NCBI GenBank assembly: GCA_022605425.2
Contig: CM061249.1
Coordinates: forward strand, 682,001 to 746,000
DNA from: Hamiltosporidium tvaerminnensis
Taxonomy: Eukaryota; Microsporidia; Dubosqiidae
Length of the DNA stretch: 64,000 bases
Reading direction: 5' to 3'
The notes beneath the pieces were generated by a model. That model worked only from the letters and a program-made list of their open reading frames with translations, made no database searches and was not told the origin of the DNA. The position numbers were made by a program, and so were the translations under genes. The stretch's first letter is position 1, and each line of letters opens with the position of its first letter. Below, in pieces: positions 10,921 to 22,096 of the stretch.

Positions 10921-11739
10921 TCTTAAGGCTGTAAATAAAGATTTGTCTGTTTTGTTTTATTCTTGTAAACATTTTCTCCTTTGCTTTGTATTTCATTTAA
11001 CATTTATTGAAATACAATTGTTTCTTCCTTCTGTTTATTATGAAATACTCGATTTTCAATTTTTTCTATAATTTATTGCCTAATTTTTTTTATTTATTCG
11101 TTCAACTGCTTTTGAAATTGTCGTTTTTGAATTTTATTGAAATATTTAATGTCTATTTTACTTTTATTAATTATTCTTCCTATTCCTTTTGAATCACGTT
11201 GTCTCCAAATTTGTTTAAATATTTACTATTTAATATCTATTTTAACAATTATAACATATATTTTCAAATACAATATAAATTCTTTGTAAAATCATTTATC
11301 TAAAGTAAATTATATTCCATTACAAATATTATTTATCGAATTATAAATGTTATTCCCTCTATATTATACACTATTAAATCAAGAATATATTACTTATAAG
11401 ATTTTAATAATTTTTGAACTATAAATCTAATTATTTCTTCATCGTTTTTCTGATATTGATATTATAACTGATTTATGTAATTTTTATATGGTTTATTCAA
11501 AATTTTGTAAGAAATCTATAAATTACTTCTAAAATTGTTTTATAAACCTTATCTTGGTTCTCAGATTCTTTTATCCAACTAGTAATTGTCTTAAAGAGTA
11601 TTTTAAAAACTTGGTATATGTCTGTAAACTTTAAATGTTTGAAAACGATAGATAGTATTTTTTTATGAACAAACAGCAAGTGATTAGATAAATTAAACAA
11701 TTTTAAAATAAAAGTATTTATTTTTAATCAAAAAAATAT
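10921..11739. other. AT-rich intergenic DNA
   Basis: Two short open frames (11007-11192 plus strand, 11497-11700 minus strand) are low-complexity and have no start-proximal C-run. I see no reason to call either a gene. Confidence 0.5.
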
Positions 11740-13251
11740 TCATGTGTTTTGTGCTAATAACTGATGAAGATTATTTTCTACCAAAATTGCTTTCCACTCT
11801 CTGTATTTTGCAATTTCAATGTTATTTTTAGAATCATCATAAAAAATAATATTGGTTGTTTCTATATCAAGAAAGTATTCAACCAGTCTGTATGATTCTA
11901 TTCGTGGTTTCATAATTATATTTTTTAATTTATAATTGCAAAATACGATTGCATCAAAACATGAAAAAATGCCTAAAGCCTTTATAGTTCGTATGGCATG
12001 ACCGCATGTTCCGTTTGTAAAGCATATTTTGGGATGTTTAATGGCCGTCAACAACGATTTTAGAATCATGTCTATTTTAAGAGAATCACTTACATTTAAG
12101 CTTTCTTCAATCATTGAGTCTAATATATCGTCCGTTAAATTGGGATTTTTCATCATTTCAATAACCATTTCACCATGATTCTTCTCATATTTTTGACTTA
12201 AATCCTGGATTTCTTGTTTAGATAAACCAATCTTTTTACCTAAATTGGCAATTACATCTTTTATACGTTTTTCAATTCCTGTTTCAGAAGAGTATAAAGT
12301 GGAATCGATATCAAAAACATAAATATATTGCTTATTTGTCCAGATATGGTTATTATTGAGTAGAATGATGTTGTTTCCAATAAAGAAACAATTTTCGTAT
12401 AAATTGGATTCTAAAGCTGAGTAAATTGTTGTAGAAAATGTGGTATCAAAAAATGCATTTAAATTTTGGGAAAATAAGTATTGAATTTTTTCAAAATTAC
12501 ACTCTAAAAAGCTTTCTAATCTTATAAAAGAATCGGGGCCTGTATTTGGATTTTCTGTATTCTGGAATTCTAAATACTCTGATAATATCTTTTTTATTTC
12601 AGTATTGTAAAAAAGTTTTTTAAAAAATTCTAATTTTATGTTTCTCACAAATTCCCATTGTTGTATGTATTTGATAAAAAATAAGTCAGAATCAGTTTCT
12701 TCTCCTCTGTTTTGGATGAATCTCAAATTTTCGGTGCTGATTTGGTAAGATTGAGAGCTTGGTGGCGAGAGATTTCTAGTATTTGCTTTAGAAGTTATTT
12801 TGTGTGTTTCATTAAGATATTTTTGAATCGTAGAAGAAAGCCAAATATTTTCTATGTTTTGATTCATCTTATCCTCATTATTTTTCTCCAAAACCTGTAT
12901 TTTCTTTAAAATATCCTGTATTTGAGCAACGAATCCTAAAGATTTTACCAGGTGCTTTGAGCTCGAATTTTCTAATAAAAGTATGAAAGATACGGGTTCA
13001 TCAGATTTGAGTATCATTTCTTCAGAATAATGTTTAGATTCGTTCGTTAAACATCCAGAAACTTCATGATCAAATACTTCAGTTTCTTCAAATCTGCTAT
13101 ATAAGTAAAACATAAAAGTATCAGAAAATTCAAAAGAAATATATGAATTTAGCAAACCAAAATTTATGGTTTCGTCCGAAGTTGATTTACGTAGGTTAAA
13201 AAATAAAATAAACATCTTTAACGAGAGCAAAATCATTTTCTGTATTTTCAT
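11740..13251 (-). CDS. Large HAD-superfamily phosphatase (Sdt1/Phm8-like C-terminus)
   Basis: A 503-residue protein in two parts. Residues 1-20 are hydrophobic (MILLSLKMFILFFNL) and look like a signal peptide or membrane anchor. Residues 21-300 match no family I recognise. Residues 308-503 form a HAD domain with motif I FDIDSTLY (nucleophile D314, acid D316), motif II FTNGT, a lysine in KPRIESY and motif III FYDDSKNN. The cap and spacing resemble the yeast pyrimidine/lysophosphatidate phosphatases Sdt1 and Phm8, which dephosphorylate small phosphometabolites. Those relatives are soluble and about 300 residues, so the secretory N-terminus and 280-residue extension are unusual. On the minus strand CCTACC lies 4-9 nt upstream of the ATG. 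Confidence 0.75.
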   Translation of the reverse strand: MKIQKMILLSLKMFILFFNLRKSTSDETINFGLLNSYISFEFSDTFMFYLYSRFEETEVFDHEVSGCLTNESKHYSEEMILKSDEPVSFILLLENSSSKHLVKSLGFVAQIQDILKKIQVLEKNNEDKMNQNIENIWLSSTIQKYLNETHKITSKANTRNLSPPSSQSYQISTENLRFIQNRGEETDSDLFFIKYIQQWEFVRNIKLEFFKKLFYNTEIKKILSEYLEFQNTENPNTGPDSFIRLESFLECNFEKIQYLFSQNLNAFFDTTFSTTIYSALESNLYENCFFIGNNIILLNNNHIWTNKQYIYVFDIDSTLYSSETGIEKRIKDVIANLGKKIGLSKQEIQDLSQKYEKNHGEMVIEMMKNPNLTDDILDSMIEESLNVSDSLKIDMILKSLLTAIKHPKICFTNGTCGHAIRTIKALGIFSCFDAIVFCNYKLKNIIMKPRIESYRLVEYFLDIETTNIIFYDDSKNNIEIAKYREWKAILVENNLHQLLAQNT

Positions 13252-14649
13252 CTCGGTAGGAAAAAAAATATTAATTTATAGATAATTAAATAAAAAAGGA
13301 AATTTTTAAATTGTATTTATCATTATTTTGATCTTTGCAATTAAAAATTTAATTTATCATATAAAAATGGATATATTGAAATTAAATTTCTTTTAGAACT
13401 TTTCTTATATTGAAAGGTATTTTATTACTTGTCTGGGTAACAAAATGAACATCGCAAAAGAAATTGTTATTAAATCTTTGAAATAATTGGTTGTTATAAA
13501 ACTTCTTTTTATAAGATATTTAAAATGATAATAAATACTCAGAATAATTTAATTTGAATTTAGAACAATAAAATATGCTTCTATGTAAAATATTTGTACG
13601 CAATATATTCGTTTTAAGTGTTAGCTTAATTTATATAAATTTTTACAAATTTCTTTTCTTTAAATTTTCAATTATTATTGTAATTCAAAAAACATTTGTA
13701 TTTCTAACATAAAATTATATTAAAGAGCTATTTTGCTTTGAGTCGTACTTTTATACTTAGAAAGATTTTTATTAAAATATTTTTCTATAAAATTATTTGG
13801 TTTTTTAAGTTCTCATGAAATGTATAAATATATTTAACAGATTATATTTTACTGTTATATAGTTTTTATTATTCAGAATATTTAGTATATACAGTGATAT
13901 AATAGGTTCATAATCTAGAAGATAAGTGTTTTATTTTTTTAGTCATCATGTTTTATCGTTTGTCAAAGCTTCCTGACTTTGTATATATCTTTAACTAAAA
14001 TATTAATTTACAATATAAATGAAATTTATGAGTTTTATCCTTAAAAAATTTCGATTTGCATCTAGAATGTAAATTTTATGACAAAATGAACTATTATTTT
14101 ATGTTTTTCATAATTAATCCAATATTTTTCAGTGCATGTTGAGCGACTTTTTTTGGTAATAAATTAAAATTTTGCAAGAGATCGAGATTTCAAACGGTTT
14201 TGAGAATTTTTCGGATATGCTTTCAATATTTCTATACAGGTCTGTTGATAATTAATTCAAATTAGAATAATGTAACGAAGCAAATACAAATAATGTAAAT
14301 TTAATGTCTCCAGAACATATAACCACTTTAATTTTTGATTCTATTTTATAAAATTGCTATTAAGAATTGTATTTTTTTCTCTATTGAAATTTCTTAAATG
14401 AAAGGCAAAACTTATGTCGCCTTCAATTTTTTCTTAAAAGACATTGGGAAGAAAAGGACCGTAACGGATAAAATTTTTGTGTTACGTGTTTGTAACAGAA
14501 GCTTTAGGTAAAAAGAACGGAAAGTATAAATCATGTAAAACTTTTCATAACTAAGCCTAATCACTGAGAAACGAATAAAAAGGTTAATTTTAAAAACAAA
14601 GATTAAATCTAAATAAAAAAAACTTATTTAATATGGTATTTATACTTTT
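13252..14649. other. AT-rich intergenic DNA
   Basis: About 1.4 kb without an open frame of interest or a repeat that I could match elsewhere in the window. Confidence 0.5.
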
Positions 14650-15370
14650 TATGGAATATGATAGAACCCCATCGAAAACTATCTATTAGATTATTAATGT
14701 ATAAACTTGGTGTGAAAACATCGGTTGGATTTTTTTAAAATTTTACATACCAAATTTTAAGTTATTCCATAGGAATTTGTATTAGACGAGTGTATTCGAA
14801 AAACATTTAAAATATTTCTACAAAGAGGTTTTTAGTTTTTTATGCAATTCGATTAAAACTAATGCCTGAAATTTCAGGTAATTTCCATGTAAAAGTATGG
14901 AAGTCTAACCTTGGTCTTTCGCGTAGAAGACTTAGCGCCCAGGAGATACAGAAAAAACTATTTTTTACAAAGCTAGAAAACCTAAGTGCGTAGTTGTATA
15001 TGTTGGTATGACTTTTCAAGTAATTTTCCCCCTATATAAATTCACAGCATATATACTGGCCTAGATTGCCCTCGATTTGAAAAGTTTAAAAAAATTGGGA
15101 ATGCTTGCTGACTTGGTGTGGCCCAAGCCGAGTTTTGATATTTAAATACATACCAGGCGATGAATTCGACGAATTCTGAGCAAGTAATTTTCTATAAAAG
15201 GGTTTCTACACAACTTTTATTTGAAGATTTAAGATGTAGGCATTTAAGGATATACTTAGACAGTGTTGGGGGATCAGTTATTTATGTTAAACCTAGAACA
15301 GCGTTAATACCATGACAACAGTTTAACGTATACCCCTTTTTAGAAAGATGCGATATTTATTAAATAAAAA
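14650..15370 (+). repeat. R700 divergent copy, left of the mariner element
   Basis: It keeps the R700 order: CTTGGTGTGAAAAC, the CAGGTAATTTCCATG hairpin arm, GTAGAAGACTTAGCGCC, and a GTTAAACCTAGAAC end near 15287. It shares variants with the inverted copy at 17.75-18.45 kb that other copies lack (AAGGATATAC, then GTTGGGGGATCAG), so those two form a subfamily. Confidence 0.75.
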
Positions 15371-15514
15371 TTCCAACCATACTATTTTTTAAATTTGCAA
15401 TGAAAATACAGAAAATATATTCTTTTTTTGTCTTTTAGAGTTAAATTTCTGTCTATTTCTAATCAATTTTGAAATAGAATTCATGTATAATTAATTAATT
15501 GCATAATTATTATA

Positions 15515-15742
15515 GGGTTTTTCGATCAATATAATAATCCTTGCAATCAATATAATAATTTTTCGATCAATATAATAATCCTTGCAATCAATATAATAAT
15601 TTTTCGATCAATATAATAATCCTTGCAATCAATATAATAATTTTTCGATCAATATAATAATCCTTGCAATCAATATAATAATTTTTCGATCAATATAATA
15701 ATCCTTGCAATCAATATAATAATCCTTGCAATCAATATAATA
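15515..15742 (+). repeat. Left TIR subrepeat array of the mariner element
   Basis: About 5.5 copies of a 41-bp unit made of two half-units, TCGATCAATATAATAATCC and TTGCAATCAATATAATAAT. TTGCAATC recurs at 15541, 15582, 15623, 15664 and 15705, with one extra half-unit at the inner end. These are candidate transposase binding sites. Confidence 0.9.
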
Positions 15743-15839
15743 ATTATTTTAAAAAAATAGAAATTTATAAAAAAATTAAAAAAATAGAAATTTATAAAAT
15801 AAAAATTTAAAAAATAATTCATTCATTATAAAATTAACT

Positions 15840-15842
15840 CCC
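15840..15842 (+). promoter_or_regulatory. CCC abutting the transposase ATG
   Basis: The mobile element carries the same CCC-ATG arrangement as the resident kinase gene (10078-10080), so it appears adapted to the host's start-proximal signal. Confidence 0.65.
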
Positions 15843-17012
15843 ATGTCAAATTCTTTTTCACGTAAAAATACCAACGAGAACAAATATGATTTTCATGTAG
15901 GTGAAACACCGGAATATATAGAGTGCGAAAATGACAATGTTTTGAAGTGTCTTGTAGAAACATCTGGATCGCATAATGAAAATCTCTCACTATCCACCAT
16001 TCCAACTCTGAGGAAACAAAAGGTTTCTATTAATGATCGGGAACGCATAATTGAAAAGACATTAGAAGGCTATTCTATGTCCGCAATTGCCTCGATGTAT
16101 CGAATAAATTACCAGACGGTTAATAGTATAGTTAGACGATATTTAAAAACTGGCTTGGTATTTGTCGATAAAAGAGGTGGTGATAGGCGCTCAAAGTTAA
16201 GCTTGGAAATAAAAGAGAGCTTACAAGCCTATGTTGATTTGGAATGTACAAAAACCCTGTATGAGTTGGCAGAATGGGTCAAATGTACATTTAATATTGA
16301 TGTGTCAACTAGTACAATTGATCGCGCACTAAGGGAGTTCCATTACACTCTAAAGCGTGTAACATTAGTGCCTGAGCGTAGAAATACACTTTCGACAATT
16401 GAGCTAAGAACCAATTACGCAACTAGTTTTCGTGAGTTGGAGGTTGATAACGATGACAAAAACTTTGTCTTTTTAGATGAAGTTGGGTTTGCAGTAGTCA
16501 CACGCCCCAGTAGAGGTCGTAACATGAGAGGTGAATCTGCATACCTATCTGTAACAGCAGCTCGAAGTAGAAATATTTCAGTAGTCGCAGCAATGAACAA
16601 ATATGGTATGATATACTATAAGATTCATGAGAGGGCCGTAAATGGTGAGGATTTCAAATTATTTATTAAGGAGATTAATGAAAGTTGTCAAAGGCAAGGA
16701 ATTTTGACTCCAATATTTGTAATGGACAATGCGAGAATTCATCACTATCGTGGATTGAATGATGATGAGGAAATTGCTTCGCATCGAATAAAATATCTTC
16801 CACCTTACTCTCCATTTCTTAATCCAATTGAGAATGTATTCTCAGTCTGGAAAAATAAAGTAATTCGAGGTGGTGCTCGTACTGAGCCTCAGTTGAGAAT
16901 ATTAATTTATGAAAAATTTAATGAAATCACGGGAGAACATTGTAGTTCTTTTTACCGTAAAATGTTAGGATATTTGCAAAAGGCTGAGGTAGGGCAAATG
17001 ATTCTTGAGTAA
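15843..17012 (+). CDS. Tc1/mariner-type transposase (DD34E)
   Basis: A 389-residue protein that excises and reinserts the surrounding element. Residues 60-110 form a helix-turn-helix (RIIEKTLEGYSMSAIASMY, then NYQTVNSIVRRY), followed by a second DNA-binding region to about 175. The catalytic DDE_3 domain shows D212 in FLDEVGF, D295 in VMDNARIHH and E330 in PPYSPFLNPIENVF; 34 residues separate the last two acids, giving DD34E. All three acids are present and no stop or frameshift is seen, so the enzyme is potentially active. Codon use looks less extreme in A/T than the neighbouring genes, consistent with a newcomer. The N-terminal 55 residues are not conserved in the family as I know it. The start is supported by the adjoining CCC. 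Confidence 0.95.
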   Translation: MSNSFSRKNTNENKYDFHVGETPEYIECENDNVLKCLVETSGSHNENLSLSTIPTLRKQKVSINDRERIIEKTLEGYSMSAIASMYRINYQTVNSIVRRYLKTGLVFVDKRGGDRRSKLSLEIKESLQAYVDLECTKTLYELAEWVKCTFNIDVSTSTIDRALREFHYTLKRVTLVPERRNTLSTIELRTNYATSFRELEVDNDDKNFVFLDEVGFAVVTRPSRGRNMRGESAYLSVTAARSRNISVVAAMNKYGMIYYKIHERAVNGEDFKLFIKEINESCQRQGILTPIFVMDNARIHHYRGLNDDEEIASHRIKYLPPYSPFLNPIENVFSVWKNKVIRGGARTEPQLRILIYEKFNEITGEHCSSFYRKMLGYLQKAEVGQMILE

Positions 17013-17110
17013 TAATAAATCTCAAGTACTATTTATAATTTTATTTTTTAAATTTTTATTTTATAAATTTCTATTTTTTTAATTTTTTTATAAATTTCTA
17101 TTTTTTTAAA

Positions 17111-17302
17111 ATAATTATTATATTGATTGCAAGGATTATTATATTGATTGCAAGGATTATTATATTGATCGAAAAATTATTATATTGATTGCAAGGATTA
17201 TTATATTGATCGAAAAATTATTATATTGATTGCAAGGATTACTATATTGATCGAAAAATTATTATATTGATTGCAAGGATTATTATATTGATCGAAAAAC
17301 CC
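17111..17302 (-). repeat. Right TIR subrepeat array of the mariner element
   Basis: Inverted counterpart of the left array with about one 41-bp unit fewer and a single T-to-C variant (ATTACTATATTG near 17239). Confidence 0.9.
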
Positions 17303-17304
17303 TA

Positions 17305-17744
17305 TATTTACAAGTGTATATATGTGAAAATATGAAGCAATTTATATGTTTTCGATCAATCCATCAGTATTTTTTTTATTAAAAAAAATAATTTAGACAG
17401 TCTTGGGCCCAGACTATCAATTCAAAGATAACTTCGTTGAGGATTTTTTTTATTGATTGACGAAAAATCATCGAAAATCGATAGGACAAATTTTCTTTTT
17501 TTCTAAAAAAAAACCTAAATTTTCTAACTCTCTTTTCAAATAAATTGAGTATTTTTTCAAAAAAACCGTATTCACAGATTTTTGTGTTTAAAAATTTAAA
17601 AAAAATATTTTGAGTTATTCATATCACAAGCAAGATTTCCCACACATATACATTCGATTTTTTTTAGAACTACCAAAAGAATTTAATTTTAAATTCAAGC
17701 AAATTTCTGCATATAAATTCGAGATTAGAATTGCTAAATCCATT
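17305..17744. other. AT-rich DNA between mariner and R700
   Basis: Contains poly-A/T runs and a palindromic TTGGGCCCAGAC-like patch near 17403. No gene is supported. Confidence 0.4.
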
Positions 17745-18455
17745 TGATAAATATCACATTTTTCCAAAAAATGCTATCTTTATTTTAGTTTAAGGGCATT
17801 AACGCTGTTCTAGGTTTAACATAAATAACTGATCCCCCAACACTCTCTAGGTATATCCTTAAATGCCTACATCCTAGAGCTTCAGATAAAAGTTGTGTAT
17901 AAACCATTTTATAGAGAAGCACTTGCTCAGAATTCGTCGAATTCATCGCTTGGTGTGTAATTAGATATCAAAACTCAGTTTGGGTTACACCAAGTCAGCA
18001 AGCATTCACAATTTTTTTAAACTTACAAATCGAAGGCAATCTAGGCTAGTATATACTTCAAGGATTTATATAGGAGGGAAATTACTTGCAAAGTCATACC
18101 AAGATATATAACTACGCACTTAGATTTTCTAGCTTTGTAAAAAGTAGTTTTTTTGTATCTCCTGGGCGCTAAGTTTTCTAACTCGACTAAATAAAACAAA
18201 GTTTCCATGTATATACATGAGTTACGTAAAAAATTAGCTTTGGTTTCCAAACTAATAAGATATAAAACTATAAACTTCCTTTTAGAAAGTGTGTTTCCGT
18301 GTAAAAGCGCTTCTCTTTCATTTACAAGTTATCATAGAATAACCGAAAATGTAGCGTGGTTCTCATCACATAAGAAATGTATCCAATGAATTTGACCCCA
18401 TTCTAGATGATCTTTTCGGGAAACTGGTTTTTTTGATGTGATAGTTCTCTATCTA
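17745..18455 (-). repeat. R700 divergent copy, right of the mariner element
   Basis: Inverted relative to the copy at 14.65-15.37 kb and of the same subfamily (ATTAACGCTGTTCTAGG at 17799, CTGATCCCCCAACAC at 17828, GGATTTATATAGGAGGGAA near 18061). Short open frames inside are not conserved among copies. Confidence 0.75.
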
Positions 18456-18624
18456 TCAGTTGTTAATAAAAATAAATATTTTTAGATATGATTTTTATTA
18501 ATTAAAGATCTGCAAAAATCCTTTTTACGTTTCTTCATGAATAATATAGCAGTTTTAAAAAGTAAAGGAAGTTTTAGTATTATATTGTTGTATAGTTTTC
18601 TCAATATTTTTTTATCAATAAAAA

Positions 18625-20812
18625 ATGTTAAAACCTATAGATTTACCTATACTTTTGAACGAAATGAAAATTCCAGGATTCTATTTTTTTGAAGAACTAC
18701 GGTCTTTCGATAAAGAAAAATAGCCTATTTTTATCTATAAAAAAGACAAAATTATCAAATTTAAAACCCTAGACAATATATTGATGGCGAATAGTACAAT
18801 AAGGGATTCAGTAAGAGGAATAATCATGTGTAGTTATGAATTATCTTATTATTTGAAATTAACTAAAGATATAACTGAATTACCAGCTAAATTTGGAAAT
18901 AGTAAGTTTGGATTTTTGTTAAAAGCTTTTAAATTCTTAAACGCCGTAGAAAATAAAAAATTCAGAAATTTTTTGAAATTTTAATTTTTAAAGAGTTTGC
19001 CTGTCAAAATAAAAATAACTCAAAAGAATGCAATTTTTATTTTGACGAAATCTTTAAATCTGGATTTTTAACAGATTTTGATATAAATATGAAAATGTGT
19101 TTCCTATCCGCCTATTTAAATATTTTCATGTTAAAATGTGTTTTTCAAGATGGAAATATAATTTTATTAGAAAATTCAAAGGATTCCTATGACATCTCAT
19201 TTCTCGACGAGCATATTCCATATAAAAATCTATTGATAAAAAATTTCAAAGTATTTTGCTGCTTAGAAAATATCCTAAATGAACCCTATTTTTTAAATAC
19301 TTTTAAAGTTATCTTAAATGAAATGAACAAAAAATCTTTAATAATAAATGGAAATATAGCCTGTATAATTCCTTATAAAAAATATTATTTTCGCATTCTT
19401 TCTTTGGGACTTTTTAAATCGTTAGTTATTGCAAATTTCGACAGTCCTCCTAGATCATTTTTATATGAACTAGATTCTGTGATTGACAAAAATATCGAAT
19501 TCTTGAGTTTAAGAAAATTAGCTATATAGAGATATACAGTGGAGACGCTTTTAATGAAAGAAAAACACAAAGGATTGGTATTTAATATGGTGCAATCAAC
19601 TGAAAACCATATAGAATCCAGTATCTCAGTTATTCTAACGTAGGGTTAGAATATATTAATTTCGGGTATGTTTTGATAAACAATTCATGGTGGAATGATT
19701 TTTTTAGGTGTGGGGTAGCAAAGAAAATCATCATTGAATTTGATAATCTATACACTGAGAAAAAATCTATGGATGAGTTTATCAAAATCGAATAATACAG
19801 AGGTGTTTTAAATTTGCAAATAAGGTTTTTTGATGTAAAAATTTTAACAGATTTTTGTGATTCATTATCAAATTTTAATGATCTACAAACTTTAAAGCTT
19901 GATAGATACGAAATTGATAAAGATACCTATGGTTATTTACTAAGAATGGTTGAAAGTATGCAACAGTTAGAAAATTTAACACTTATTCAAGTAATTAATG
20001 ATGCAAAGTATTATAATTTTTCACTAAAACATTCTAATATAAAAAGTTTACACTTAGAAAACAATTCTTTAAATAACAAAATTATACTGGAAGATTTTTT
20101 ATGAATATCTCGTTCTTTGAGTAAACTTGTCTTGGTCAAATTGAAATCAGTCAATCATTTTTGAGAGAAATGTTTAAATTGAAAAATTTAGAAATTTTAT
20201 TATTAATTAATTGTGCATTGTAACGTATCTCTAGGTTAGATTTAATTAATATTGAGGTATTAAAACTTAAAGAGTTTAGTTTAAATGGCATAGATAGCTA
20301 TAGTTTTTGGGAAAATTATGATATTTTAAGAAAACTTGATTGTCTAGAAAATTTAACTTTGTCGTATATTCCTATAAAACAGGCTTATTTTTCAAAACTA
20401 AACATCATGTGTAATTTAAGCTTGAAAATACTTTGTTCAGACGATTATTTTTGGAGTTTATTGATTTACAGAGAATTGAGAAACTTGAGTATTGGAAAAT
20501 TTGTACCTTTGCAATTGTAAATTTCAAAGTTGTTATTTCCATTATTTAGGTAATAACTGCAGATTTTTTCAAACATTACAAATTCTAGATCTATCTTTTG
20601 TGAAAATAAATCTAGATGATCTCAAGTATATTATGAAATTTAAAAATATAAGGAAATTGTCATTGATGCTTTCAAATTTTGATTTAATGTCAGTAAAAAA
20701 TTTTTTTGTAGCTTTGCCGTTAAATGAGCTTTCAATTGGTTGTGATTTTCAAAAAAAAGACGTTAAAATGTTTTATGATTTTATTAGGGAAAGGAAAATT
20801 GTGGTGAGATAA
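18625..20812 (+). pseudogene. Leucine-rich-repeat protein pseudogene
   Basis: A degraded gene of about 2.2 kb. From ATG 18625 the frame hits a TAG at 18721-18723 and resumes in the same frame to 18984. Coding then continues in another frame (19089-19529) and in a third (19814-20104 and 20492-20812), so there are at least two frameshifts and several stops. The fragments show LRR spacing, for example LQTLKLDRYEI, LENLTLI, LHLENNSL, LQILDLSFVKI and IRKLSLMLSNF. Its last 100 residues resemble the C-terminus of the intact LRR protein at 56.5-58.7 kb in pattern and length. It is therefore a dead member of the same family. The intact family member starts with a signal peptide; none is seen here. Confidence 0.75.
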
Positions 20813-21389
20813 GCTATATTCAGAAGAAAAAATAAAGTTTGTTTTATGAAGATTTATTTTCTCTGGTTTTCTGCTTACTTATATAACATTTTCGCCGTGC
20901 TTAAATTATTTCTCGATATTTATCTTTTTTTATTTTGGTGTCAAAGTTTTGATTTCGGTCTCTTTAGCTACAAAAGAAATTTAATGTTTTCTAAGTCTTT
21001 GTTTTTTAAAATTTTCTTCTTTGGTAGGAAAATATAAAACTATATGAGTCATTGGGGATTTTCAGTTCTTTGTATGGTTTTTAAAGCGTCTTTAGTACGT
21101 ATTCCGGCATTTGGTCTCGACACTGTAGTTTCTTTGTCGATCAAAGTAAATATCTAACCGCTTTTTAACTACTATTAATTCAATGTATCTCATCATTCGT
21201 ACTGATACTTATAATTTTTTATTTCATCATTTTTGATTTAGTTAAAATACCATCCGAGACTATCAAATAAGGATTTCTACACTGCTGTCATAATTAAGAC
21301 GAAGTAAATTTATAATGTTTGAAAGAAAATTTATAGTTGATCTTATATTTTGAATTATTTGTAATGATTGAACATAGATTTAGATTTCA
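20813..21389. other. AT-rich intergenic DNA
   Basis: A 63-codon frame at 20846 is Phe/Leu-rich with no motif. Nothing else recognised. Confidence 0.45.
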
Positions 21390-22096
21390 TTTATTTATAA
21401 ACATCACATCTTCTCAAAAAACAGTGGTTTTTTAATATTTTTTTCACCAAAGTCACGAAATTATAGGTTTAAAAATAATCCTCTCCCAAGTCAGGATCAG
21501 TACCCTTTAAGATACTTAAATACCAAAGCCTTTCATCTAAAACGCATATAGAACCCAATTAATGGGCGAGTCAGTTGTCTAAATTTCGTTTTTTATCAGT
21601 AATGGATTGTAATGAGTAAACCAACTTCAAGCTTTCTCATGAGTATGCACGTTTCCCACTTATTCTATCCTCTGAACACAAGAAACTGCTAGCAACTATA
21701 TTTCGGAAATTTTAATAATGTCTACCTAGACAGTTTAATGTCATACCAACAAGTGTACCCAGTATCTAGCTTTCCGGGTTTAAATGTTTTTAATTTTGTA
21801 TATTTCATCGTTAATGCTATAACCAGAATTAACAAAGTTGGTTCTTCATGCTTTTACATGAAGGTTACCTATAATTTGAGCGCAATCAGCGATATAGTTA
21901 CATATGCAACTACTAAATCGATCTTTGGAAATAGTTTTACGATTTAAAAAATCTTCTTTTCGGTAACAAACACACCAAGAAACAACCTAGAACGTAGTCT
22001 GGTTTAGTCTACCATAATACAAAAAATGATATTCATACCAATTGCATATACTCATTTCAAGAATGTAATTTTTATTGTAGTTATCATCTCTCCACC
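21390..22096 (-). repeat. R700 copy, minus strand
   Basis: The 3' end begins at ACATCACATCTTCTC (21400) and the 5' head ends at TTATCATCTCTCCACCAG (22081). The middle keeps CAGTTTAATGTCATACCAAC near 21731. It is more diverged than the 42.6-kb copy, and the GTTAAACCTAG segment is eroded. Confidence 0.75.

Larger units (their letters stand above)
15515..17302 (+). mobile_element. Complete Tc1/mariner-type DNA transposon, 1788 bp
   Basis: The element begins GGGTTTTTCGATCAATATAA and ends with its exact reverse complement. It is flanked on both sides by TA (15513-15514 and 17303-17304), the target duplication typical of IS630/Tc1/mariner elements. Long terminal inverted repeats of about 300 bp (left) and 265 bp (right) enclose one intact transposase gene. 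The outer part of each repeat is a tandem array of a 41-bp unit; the inner part is an A/T-rich stretch with TAGAAATTTATAAAA copies. An intact frame and near-identical ends suggest recent mobility. Confidence 0.93.

Noticed and set aside
11497-11700. 67-codon minus-strand frame behind the HAD gene
   Set aside because: It could be a small gene, but has no signal before it and the HAD protein is already complete, so it is not its continuation.
15515-15742. Regular 41-bp repeats look like a CRISPR array
   Set aside because: The units are contiguous without unique spacers, are mirrored at the other end of the element, and the context is eukaryotic.
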